Positions 1 to 8,422 of a DNA stretch of 19,127 bases are shown piece by piece. Numbering within the stretch: position 1 is the stretch's first letter; each line of letters begins with the position of its first letter. A model generated the notes under the pieces. It did not search any database. It was not told the DNA's origin and saw only the letters and a program-made list of their open reading frames with translations. This DNA is from JAHDVS01 sp964370985 (lineage in GTDB: Bacteria > Actinomycetota > Thermoleophilia > Gaiellales > Gaiellaceae), in the NCBI GenBank assembly GCA_964370985.1, contig CAYJLE010000044.1, positions 1-19,127 on the forward strand, in the 5' to 3' direction. The position numbers and the translations under genes are program-made.

Positions 1-45
1 TTGCTGTCCGCCCGCCCGCGCCCGCCGGGGGCGGCCCGCCGGCCG

Positions 46-75
46 CCCCCCCCCCCCGCCGGTTGCCCGGCGGGG
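46..75. other. Poly-C run and GC hairpin downstream of nudC
   Basis: Positions 46-57 are twelve consecutive C residues. Overlapping them, CCCCGCCGG (54-62) and CCGGCGGGG (67-75) form a perfect 9-bp stem with a TTGC loop. It lies about 25 nt beyond the nudC stop on the minus strand, so it could end that operon, but there is no T-tract. The first 100 bases show no gene I can support. The homopolymer is also a place where sequencing length errors are likely. Confidence 0.3.
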
Positions 76-100
76 CGCCCCACCGGCTATTCGGGCCATG

Positions 101-931
101 TCAGGGCGCCTGGCCCCTAGGCATGTCTCCCCCGGCCACCCAGTCGTCGATCAGGCGGCGGGCGATCGAGAGCGGCGGGGGGAGCAGCGGCAGGCCGTCT
201 CGCGGGTACCAGCCGGCGTCGACGAGCTCCTCCGGCTGGATCCGCAGCTCCCCACCCGCCCAGCGGGCGGTGAAGCCGACCATCAGCGAATGCGGGAAGG
301 GCCACGGCTGGCTGCCGAAGTAGGCGATGTCCGCGACCTCGATGCCGACCTCCTCGTGCAGCTCCCGCGCGACCGCCTCCTCGAGTGACTCGCCCGGATC
401 GACGAAACCGGCGAGCACCGAGTAGACGGGGTCGGGGAAGCGCCGCCCGCGCGCCAGCAGGATCTCGTCGCCGCGGGCGACGCGGACGATGACCGCGGGG
501 GCGACACGGGGGAAGGCGAGCAGGCCGCAGGCGGGACAGCGCTTCGCGCGCTCCCCCGTCGCGGGCTCTGTGGGCGTGCCGCACGCGCCACAGAAGCGGT
601 GCGTCCGGTCCCAGTCGACGACCTGGAAGGCGAGCCCTGCAACGCCGGCGAGCTCCTCGTCGAGGCCGAGCATGAGGGGCCGCAGCCCCATCAGCCCCGT
701 CCCCGGCGGAGGGCTTGCCACAACCCCGAGCGTCGCCGCGTAGCAGTGGCGCCCCCCGAGCGAGCCGAGGTGGTGGATCGCCTCGACCGCCAGCTCGCGG
801 ACGGCCCCGACCACGGGGACCCCGATGCCCTCGCCGCCCTCGACGACCAAGACGTCGCGCCCACTGACCGCGAAGAGCAGCGCCTCCGCGGGCGGCTCGG
901 GCGGCGACGGCACACGCACGATCCCGCTCAC
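101..931 (-). CDS. nudC: NudC-type NAD(H) pyrophosphatase / NADH or NAD-capped RNA hydrolase
   Basis: A 276-residue Nudix hydrolase of the NudC family, which splits NAD(H) into NMN(H) and AMP and in several bacteria removes NAD caps from RNA. A zinc ribbon is visible as CGAC (Cys114, Cys117) and CPAC (Cys132, Cys135). The Nudix box starts at Gly175 with GFVDPGES and continues to RELHEEVG at 189-196. The family signature SQPWPFPHSLM follows at 207-217 and separates NudC from other Nudix enzymes. The N-terminal domain (1-100) is poorly conserved, as usual. The start is GTG at 931, which overlaps the HxlR stop by 4 bp (GTGA), so translation is probably coupled. It is the last gene of the lon-HxlR-nudC run. 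Family assignment is firm; whether NADH or capped RNA is the main substrate cannot be read from the sequence. Confidence 0.93.
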   Translation of the reverse strand: MSGIVRVPSPPEPPAEALLFAVSGRDVLVVEGGEGIGVPVVGAVRELAVEAIHHLGSLGGRHCYAATLGVVASPPPGTGLMGLRPLMLGLDEELAGVAGLAFQVVDWDRTHRFCGACGTPTEPATGERAKRCPACGLLAFPRVAPAVIVRVARGDEILLARGRRFPDPVYSVLAGFVDPGESLEEAVARELHEEVGIEVADIAYFGSQPWPFPHSLMVGFTARWAGGELRIQPEELVDAGWYPRDGLPLLPPPLSIARRLIDDWVAGGDMPRGQAP

Positions 932-1237
932 GCCCCGTGCCTCCCGGCCCAGGCGTGAAGTGCGTCGAGCGTTCCCCTCAGGCGCCTACCGTCCTCGGTC
1001 AGCGTGTACTCGACCCGGGGCGGGCGCGCGTCGATCACGCGGCGCTCGAGGATCCCCGCCTGCTCGAGGTCGGACAGCCGTGCCGCGAGGGTGCGGGGTG
1101 GGATCGCGTCGCCGAGCGCGTAGCGGAACTCGTTGAAACGCCCTGCCCCATCGTGGGCGGCCCACACGATCGCGAGCAACCACCGCCGCCCGAGGAGGTC
1201 GGCCGCCTGGCGGACCTCCACGGGCACCAGCGCGCAC

Positions 1238-1254
<17 letters not shown>
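928..1254 (-). CDS. HxlR-family winged-helix transcriptional regulator
   Basis: A 108-residue protein with the HxlR/MarR-like winged-helix layout: helix with LLGRRWLLAIVW (19-30), the recognition region around FNEFRYALGDAIPPRTLAARLSDLE written across 40-64, then the wing with YTLTEDGRRL. HxlR proteins bind DNA as dimers and often respond to electrophiles through an N-terminal Cys in a CPV motif. Here that place reads VPV (10-12), while a separate CxxC pair (Cys4, Cys7) sits just upstream. The ATG at 1254 lies 17 bp inside the 3' end of lon and has no clear Shine-Dalgarno; GTG at 1227 is an alternative start that would remove the Cys pair. The 3' end overlaps nudC by 4 bp. It is a natural candidate to control the divergent lon/ABC promoter region, but this is inference from position. 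Confidence 0.88.
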
Positions 1255-3532
<2,278 letters not shown>

Positions 3533-3549
3533 GGGAAGCAGCCTTTCAA

Positions 3550-3573
3550 GTAGAGTTGAGATAGCAACTATAC
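3550..3573. promoter_or_regulatory. Imperfect palindrome in the lon/ABC divergent promoter
   Basis: GTAGAGTTG (3550-3558) and CAACTATAC (3565-3573) are inverted copies matching at 8 of 9 positions around a 6-bp spacer. The 53-bp gap between the two divergent genes is much more AT-rich than its surroundings. The palindrome covers the -10 candidates of both genes, so a dimeric repressor bound here would block both. The HxlR regulator in the lon operon is the nearest candidate. Symmetry and position are seen; operator function is inferred. Confidence 0.5.
3567..3572 (-). promoter_or_regulatory. Candidate lon -10 box
   Basis: On the minus strand these bases read TATAGT, five of six matches to the TATAAT consensus. 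It predicts a transcript starting near 3560, giving a leader of about 28 nt that contains the GAAAGG ribosome binding site. No good -35 is visible at the right spacing. Confidence 0.45.
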
Positions 3574-3574
3574 A
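3569..3574 (+). promoter_or_regulatory. Candidate -10 box of the ABC exporter gene
   Basis: TATACA overlaps the lon -10 on the opposite strand. A weak -35 (TTCAAG at 3545-3550) lies 18 bp upstream. Transcription would begin about 5 nt before the ATG at 3586, so the message would be leaderless or nearly so, which agrees with the lack of any Shine-Dalgarno there. Confidence 0.35.
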
Positions 3575-3585
3575 GAATGCACTAG

Positions 3586-5406
3586 ATGCGAAACCCTCAC
3601 CTGGATACGTTCGAGCCGACTGACGCGGAGCGGCCCGCGGACCCGGCGGTACGGCGGGCGAACCTCCGCCGGATCGGCCGTCTGTTTCGCCCGTACGCCG
3701 GCCGGCTCGGCGTGGTCGCCGCGCTGATCCTCGTCTCCGCGGGGGCGGGAATCGTCGCGCCGTTCCTCCTGCGAGAGGTGCTCGACGTGGCGATCCCGAA
3801 GCAGCGGGTCGGGCTCCTGTCCGCGCTCGTCGGAGGGATGATCGCGCTATCCGTGGCGGCGGGCGTCGTCGGCGTCTGGCAGACGTTCCTGTCGAACCAG
3901 GTCGGCCAGCGCGTGATGCACGACCTGCGCGCCGCCGTCTACCGCCACCTCCAGCGGCTCTCGCTCGCGTTCTTCACGAGAACGCGCACCGGGGAGGTGC
4001 AGTCTCGGATCGCCAACGACATCGGCGGCGTCCAGAACGTCGTCACCTCGACGGCGATGTCGGTCGTCTCGAACGTGACCACGGTGCTGGGCGCGACCGT
4101 CGCGATGTTCCTGCTCGACTGGCGGCTCGCCGTGTTCGCGCTCGGCCTGCTGCCCCTGTTCGTCTGGCTGACCCGGCGGGTCGGGGCCGAGCGCAAGCGG
4201 ATCACGGCGGATCGCCAGGAGACGCTCGCCGACATCTCGAGCCTCGTCCAGGAGTCGCTCTCGGTCTCGGGGATCCTGCTCGGCAAGACGATGGGCCGCT
4301 CGGCCGAGCTCGCCGACCGCTTCGAGTCGGAGTCGCAGCGACTCGCCGAGCTCGAGGTGCGCCAGCGGATGGCCGGGCGCTGGGTGATGGCGTCGATCTC
4401 GATTGCGTTCGCCGTGATGCCGGCCGCCGTCTACTGGTTCGCCGGGATGCCGTTCGCGGGCGGCTCGATCACGATCGGCACCGTGGTCGCGTTCACGACG
4501 ATCCAGACCCGGCTGTTCTTCCCGATCGGGCAGCTCCTGAACGTCGGCATCGACGTGCAGACCTCGCTGGCCTTGTTCGACCGGGTGTTCGAGTACCTCG
4601 ACCTCCCCGTTGACATCGAGGAGCGGCCCGGTGCTCGCGTGCTCCCCCGCGCGACGCTGCGCGGCGACGTCGAGCTGCGCGGCGTCTGGTTTCGCTACTC
4701 GCCGGAGAGCTGGACGCTCGAGGACGTGTCGTTCGCCGCGCGGCCCGGGACACGCACCGCGATCGTGGGCGAGACCGGCACGGGGAAGACCACGGTCGGG
4801 TACCTCGTCGCCCGCCTCTACGACGTCGAGCGGGGCGCGGTCCTGATCGACGGCGTCGACGTCCGCGACCTGACGCTCGCGTCCGTGTCCGACCTGGTCG
4901 GGGTGGTGTCGCAGGAGACCTACCTGTTCCACGCGCCCGTACGCGAGAACCTCCGCTTCGCCAAGCCGGACGCGACGGACGAGGAGATCGAGGAGGCGGC
5001 CAGCGCAGCCCAGATCCACCACGTGATCGAGGCCCTTCCGGACGGCTACGACACCGTCGTCGGCGAGCGCGGCTACCGCTTCTCCGGCGGCGAGAAGCAG
5101 CGGATCGCGATCGCGCGCACGATCCTTCGCAACCCGCCCGTGCTCGTGCTCGACGAGGCGACGAGCGCGCTCGACACCCAGACCGAGAGGCTCGTCCAGG
5201 AGGCGCTCGAGCGACTCGAGGAGGGCCGCACGACGATCGCGATCGCCCACCGCCTCTCGACCGTGCGCGACGCCGACCAGATCGTCGTCCTCGACGGTGG
5301 CCGCGTCGCGGAGCGCGGCGTCCACGAGGAACTGCTCGCCCTCGACGGCCGCTACGCGGCTCTCGTCGCGCGGGACGCGGAGCCCCTGAGCGCCGGCGTC
5401 GTCTAG
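3586..5406 (+). CDS. ABC half-transporter, fused membrane and ATPase domains (exporter type)
   Basis: A 606-residue type IV ABC exporter that should act as a dimer to pump lipids, drugs or peptides outward. The membrane domain (about 38-325) has six hydrophobic segments. The nucleotide-binding domain has Walker A GETGTGKT (395-402), Q-loop Gln443, signature FSGGE (499-503), Walker B VLVLDE ending at Asp523-Glu524, D-loop SALD and H-loop His555. All catalytic residues are present, so it is an active half-transporter rather than a degenerate partner. TAG directly precedes the ATG in frame, so the start cannot be further upstream; there is no Shine-Dalgarno. It stands alone, divergent from lon and convergent with the RTX gene 7 bp away. 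The sequence does not identify the substrate; MsbA- or MDR-like names would be guesses. Confidence 0.93.
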   Translation: MRNPHLDTFEPTDAERPADPAVRRANLRRIGRLFRPYAGRLGVVAALILVSAGAGIVAPFLLREVLDVAIPKQRVGLLSALVGGMIALSVAAGVVGVWQTFLSNQVGQRVMHDLRAAVYRHLQRLSLAFFTRTRTGEVQSRIANDIGGVQNVVTSTAMSVVSNVTTVLGATVAMFLLDWRLAVFALGLLPLFVWLTRRVGAERKRITADRQETLADISSLVQESLSVSGILLGKTMGRSAELADRFESESQRLAELEVRQRMAGRWVMASISIAFAVMPAAVYWFAGMPFAGGSITIGTVVAFTTIQTRLFFPIGQLLNVGIDVQTSLALFDRVFEYLDLPVDIEERPGARVLPRATLRGDVELRGVWFRYSPESWTLEDVSFAARPGTRTAIVGETGTGKTTVGYLVARLYDVERGAVLIDGVDVRDLTLASVSDLVGVVSQETYLFHAPVRENLRFAKPDATDEEIEEAASAAQIHHVIEALPDGYDTVVGERGYRFSGGEKQRIAIARTILRNPPVLVLDEATSALDTQTERLVQEALERLEEGRTTIAIAHRLSTVRDADQIVVLDGGRVAERGVHEELLALDGRYAALVARDAEPLSAGVV

Positions 5407-5413
5407 CGACGAC
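5398..5413. terminator. Small hairpin between two convergent genes
   Basis: GTCGTC (5398-5403) and GACGAC (5408-5413) pair around the loop TAGC, which contains the exporter's stop codon. The 6-bp stem fills the junction between the convergent exporter and RTX genes and could act in both directions. There is no T-tract. Confidence 0.3.
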
Positions 5414-7147
5414 TCAGACGAGGACCTCGACCGAGCTCACGGCGTCGGAGCCATCGACGTCGCCCGTGTCTCTGCCGGGGCCTCCGTCGACGCTGTCGGA
5501 CGCGCCGTCGTCGGCCAGGAGCATGTCCTTTCCGGCACCGCCGAGGAGCGCGTCCGCGCCGCTCCCGCCGTCCAGCGTGTCCTTGCCCTCGCCACCGCCG
5601 AGCGTGTCCGCGCCGGCGCCGCCGAGCAGCTCGTCCTTGCCCGCGCCGCCGTCGAGCGTGTCGCCGCCGCCGTAGCCCTCGATGCGATTCGCGGCGCCGT
5701 TGCCGACCAGCGTGTCGTTGCCGTTCAGGCTCCCCCCGAGGTTCTCGACGTCGTTCGTCGGGCCTCCGACGTTGTCGCGGTTGGGATCGGGCGTCGGGCC
5801 GTCGTTCCACGCACCGTCGAGCGTGATCGTCACTCCGACGTCACGGAACCAGTAGGCGACCGTGTCCGAGCCGTTCCCGCCGCTGAGGAGGTCCGAGCCG
5901 ATCGGTTGGAGACCGAGGTCGGGATCCCATTCGGAGGCCTCGATGAAGTCGTTGCCCGGGCCTCCGAAGACCGAGTCGTCGCCGGAGCCGTCGGAGAGCT
6001 GGTCGTCCCCGGCGCCGCCGGTCACGGTGTCGTTCCCGCCGTCGCCCGAGAGCCCGCGGTCGTGTCCGGGGCCGCCGTCGATCGTGTCATCGCCGTCACC
6101 ACCGCCGATCGAGTCGTCGCCGCCGTTTCCCCGCACGATGTCGTTTCCGTCGCCTGCCATGATGTGGTCGGGACCCGCGCCTCCGATCAGGAGATCGTCG
6201 AACTCGGAGCCCTGGAGGCGCTCGATCGACGTGTAGGTATCGGTGTTACCGTGGCCGTCGCCGCCTGGCGCCGTGCCGCCCGGAAGGGTTGCGTTGACCG
6301 GCCCGGGCGCGTTCGCGTAGAGGGCCCAGTCATCCTGGGGGCCGCCGTCGAGGATGTCGTCGCCGGCGCCTCCCTCGAGAGCGTCGTAGCCGGGGCCGCC
6401 CCGTAGCTCGTCGTAGTCGTCCGGGCCGCCCCGGAGCGTGTCGTTGCCGGCGCCGCCGAGGATGAGGGCGTCCTCGTCGCCCGCGCTCAGGGTGTCGTTC
6501 CCCTCGCCGCCGTCGATCAGCGGTGTGGAGAAGAGCCAGGGCCCGCCCGTGCCCTCGCCGCCCGCGTTCGAGAGCACGTCGTCGCCCGCGCCGCCGACGA
6601 GGCGGTCGAGGATCGTGTTGCCGTAGTCGACGTTCGTGACGGAGTACGTGAGATCCACGTCGTCGTCCGGCTCGCCCGCGTTCAGGTTGAGGCCGCCGGC
6701 GCCGGCGACCACGTGGTCGGCCCCGGAGCTGCCCGCGACGGTGAGAAGCGGAAGCGCGACCTTGTCGAACTGGAGGTGGAGCTCGATCTCGTCCGAGCTC
6801 GATCCCAGCTCGTCGGTGGCGCCGGGCGCGAACGGGCCTCCCGAGAGGTCAATCGTGACGTCGGGCGCCGCAACCCACGCAGCGAAGCCGTCGTCGACGA
6901 TCTGGATCAGGTCGGTGTTGGCCGTCGTGGCGTCGGCGCACGCGACGCCGTTCGCGAGGATCGCGCCGCCGGCGCCGACGGACAGGGTGTCCGGCGACGA
7001 CGCGTCCGTGATCGCCGTGACCGTCGCGGCGACTCGGGTGCAGCCCACCCACGCGGCCTGGCCGGCGCCGACCCCGAGCCAGAGCGCCGCTCCGGCCATC
7101 GCAACTGCGGTCAGCGTCGTCGCCGGGGCAGACCTCGCAGCCGTCAT
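5414..7147 (-). CDS. Secreted RTX (hemolysin-type calcium-binding) repeat protein
   Basis: A 577-residue protein starting with a Sec-type signal peptide (basic MTAARS, hydrophobic AVAMAGAALWLGVGAG, cleavage near GQAA-W). Residues about 180-275, 310-400 and 465-570 are nonapeptide repeats of the GGxGxDxL type (for example GGAGDDVLS, GGEGNDTLS, GGAGNDTLR), which fold as a calcium-filled beta-roll. The stretches around 275-305 and 400-465 interrupt the arrays and look like small beta domains. There is no catalytic domain that I recognise, and no type I secretion gene nearby. I chose ATG 7147 because GGAGGTG lies just upstream and a promoter fits; an in-frame ATG at 7402 would run through the divergent CAP gene. 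It is probably a cell-surface or matrix structural protein; the function is not known. Confidence 0.85.
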   Translation of the reverse strand: MTAARSAPATTLTAVAMAGAALWLGVGAGQAAWVGCTRVAATVTAITDASSPDTLSVGAGGAILANGVACADATTANTDLIQIVDDGFAAWVAAPDVTIDLSGGPFAPGATDELGSSSDEIELHLQFDKVALPLLTVAGSSGADHVVAGAGGLNLNAGEPDDDVDLTYSVTNVDYGNTILDRLVGGAGDDVLSNAGGEGTGGPWLFSTPLIDGGEGNDTLSAGDEDALILGGAGNDTLRGGPDDYDELRGGPGYDALEGGAGDDILDGGPQDDWALYANAPGPVNATLPGGTAPGGDGHGNTDTYTSIERLQGSEFDDLLIGGAGPDHIMAGDGNDIVRGNGGDDSIGGGDGDDTIDGGPGHDRGLSGDGGNDTVTGGAGDDQLSDGSGDDSVFGGPGNDFIEASEWDPDLGLQPIGSDLLSGGNGSDTVAYWFRDVGVTITLDGAWNDGPTPDPNRDNVGGPTNDVENLGGSLNGNDTLVGNGAANRIEGYGGGDTLDGGAGKDELLGGAGADTLGGGEGKDTLDGGSGADALLGGAGKDMLLADDGASDSVDGGPGRDTGDVDGSDAVSSVEVLV

Positions 7148-7171
7148 CAGGCACCTCCGAGTCGGAGTCGG

Positions 7172-7200
7172 AGCGTAAGCGCGAATTGGCACAACGTCAA
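7172..7200 (-). promoter_or_regulatory. Promoter of the RTX gene
   Basis: On the minus strand TTGACG (7200-7195) and TACGCT (7177-7172) are separated by exactly 17 bp. The -35 matches the housekeeping consensus at 5 of 6 and the -10 has the TAnnnT pattern. Transcription would start near 7165, leaving an 18-nt leader with the ribosome binding site. This supports ATG 7147 as the start. Confidence 0.6.
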
Positions 7201-7259
7201 GCCCCCGGCGGGGGGATGGGAACGGAGCGCTCAGTGTCGATCCTCTACGACAGGCCGCC

Positions 7260-8348
7260 GTGTACCGCCTGCTCGCCATCGCCGCCGTCATGGCCGCGCT
7301 CGCGGCGCCGCCCGGTGCGCTGGCGACCGGCGACTGCGCCGCCGGTGCGGACTGGCCGGCCGCGAACGGCTCGGACGCGGCGCAGGTCGTCTCGCTCGTC
7401 AACGCTCACCGCGCGGAGCTCGGCCTCGGGCCGCTCTCCACGCTCGGGGCGCTCGGCTCGGCCGCGACCTGGAAGGCGCGCCACATGGCCATGTACGGCT
7501 ACATGGCCCACGCGGACCCGGCGCCCCCGGTCGACCGCTCCGTCGGAGAGCGGCTGATCGCGTGCGGCTACACGGGCGGTACGTGGGGCGAGAACATCGC
7601 GTACGGCTACCCGAGCGCGGAGGCGGTCGTCGCGGCCTGGCTCGCCTCGTCCGGCCATCGCGCGAACATCGAGAACCCGCGCTTCACGGCGATCGGCGTC
7701 GGTGCGGCGGTCTCCGCCGGCGGAGCCGTCTACTGGGCCCAGGAGTTCGGCGTCTCGAGCACGCCCGCGCCGCCGTCGCTGCCTCCGCCCGAGCCGGAGC
7801 CCGAGCCCGAGCCGGAGCCGGAGCCGCAGCCCGAGCCCGAGGCGGAGCCTCCCGCCCCCCAGCCCCAGCCCGGGCCAGGGCCGGCGGAGGGCAGCGATGT
7901 CGAGCCGCCCTCCCCCGATCCCGATCCCGATCCGGCGAGCGGCCTGACCGCCCTCCGCGTGCAGGCCGGACGTGTCAACGACGGCACGCTCGAGAGCCTC
8001 GCTGCTGACGACGGGCGGCTCCTCGCGCTTCGCTCGCGCGCCAGGCGGACTTCCTGGTCTGCGGACGTCGTCTCGCCGATCGAGGAGCCGGGGGTGCTGC
8101 GGATCGTCTACCGCGGCTCGAGCTCGGCCCGGTGCAGCCAGGAGATCGCGCTCTGGAGCTTCGAGCGTCGCGCCTGGGACGTCCTCGGCGCGCGCCGGGT
8201 CGGCGGACGGGAGGTCGTCATCGAGTTCGAGGTCGAGGCGGACGAACGAGTGCGAGACGGCGAGGCCCGGGTCAGGGTGACCTGCGCGCGTCTGGCGGGC
8301 GGGGCGTTCACGACGCGCGCCGACCTGCTCGAGATCGTCTGGTCGTAA
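7260..8348 (+). CDS. Secreted CAP/SCP-domain protein with Pro-Glu linker and C-terminal domain
   Basis: A 362-residue protein. A signal peptide (MYRLLAIAAVMAALAAPPGALA) is followed by a CAP (SCP/PR-1-like) domain at about 41-165. It shows the bacterial CAP marks: LVNAHRAELGL, His84 in YMAHADP, GENIAYG (110-116), SSGHRANIENP and YWAQEFG. The two His and two Glu of the CAP cavity appear to be present. Residues 170-225 are a Pro/Glu-rich linker with PEPEPE runs. Residues 230-362 form a separate beta-rich domain that I do not recognise, with Cys292 and Cys342 as a possible disulfide. The GTG start at 7260 has only a poor Shine-Dalgarno; ATG 7290 would cut the signal peptide. It is divergent from the RTX gene, with 112 bp between. 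Bacterial CAP proteins are secreted and of uncertain activity. Confidence 0.86.
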   Translation: MYRLLAIAAVMAALAAPPGALATGDCAAGADWPAANGSDAAQVVSLVNAHRAELGLGPLSTLGALGSAATWKARHMAMYGYMAHADPAPPVDRSVGERLIACGYTGGTWGENIAYGYPSAEAVVAAWLASSGHRANIENPRFTAIGVGAAVSAGGAVYWAQEFGVSSTPAPPSLPPPEPEPEPEPEPEPQPEPEAEPPAPQPQPGPGPAEGSDVEPPSPDPDPDPASGLTALRVQAGRVNDGTLESLAADDGRLLALRSRARRTSWSADVVSPIEEPGVLRIVYRGSSSARCSQEIALWSFERRAWDVLGARRVGGREVVIEFEVEADERVRDGEARVRVTCARLAGGAFTTRADLLEIVWS

Positions 8349-8422
8349 GCTCGGCCCAACCTCCTCGCCCTGGCGCGCGGGCCGGCCGCTGTCATGATTG
8401 GGGCGTCGACAGCGGGAGCGCT

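Noticed and set aside
3533..3585. HspR/HAIR operator upstream of lon
   Set aside because: The expected CTTGAGT-N7-ACTCAAG pattern is absent; only a single TTGAG is present, and the palindrome has different arms.
3847..5325. A 492-residue open frame antisense to the ABC exporter
   Set aside because: Its composition (Asp, Arg, His, Leu, Val) is the usual antisense shadow of GC-rich genes; no domain is visible and the exporter is unmistakable.
5450..6630. GC-rich tandem repeats in the RTX region
   Set aside because: They are the 27-bp coding units of RTX nonapeptides and not a separate DNA element.
7200..7260. A third copy of the sigma-type element upstream of the CAP gene
   Set aside because: GGGAAC occurs at 7219-7224, but neither GCGTAAGGAA nor GGTTTCAGGG is present and the spacing does not match.
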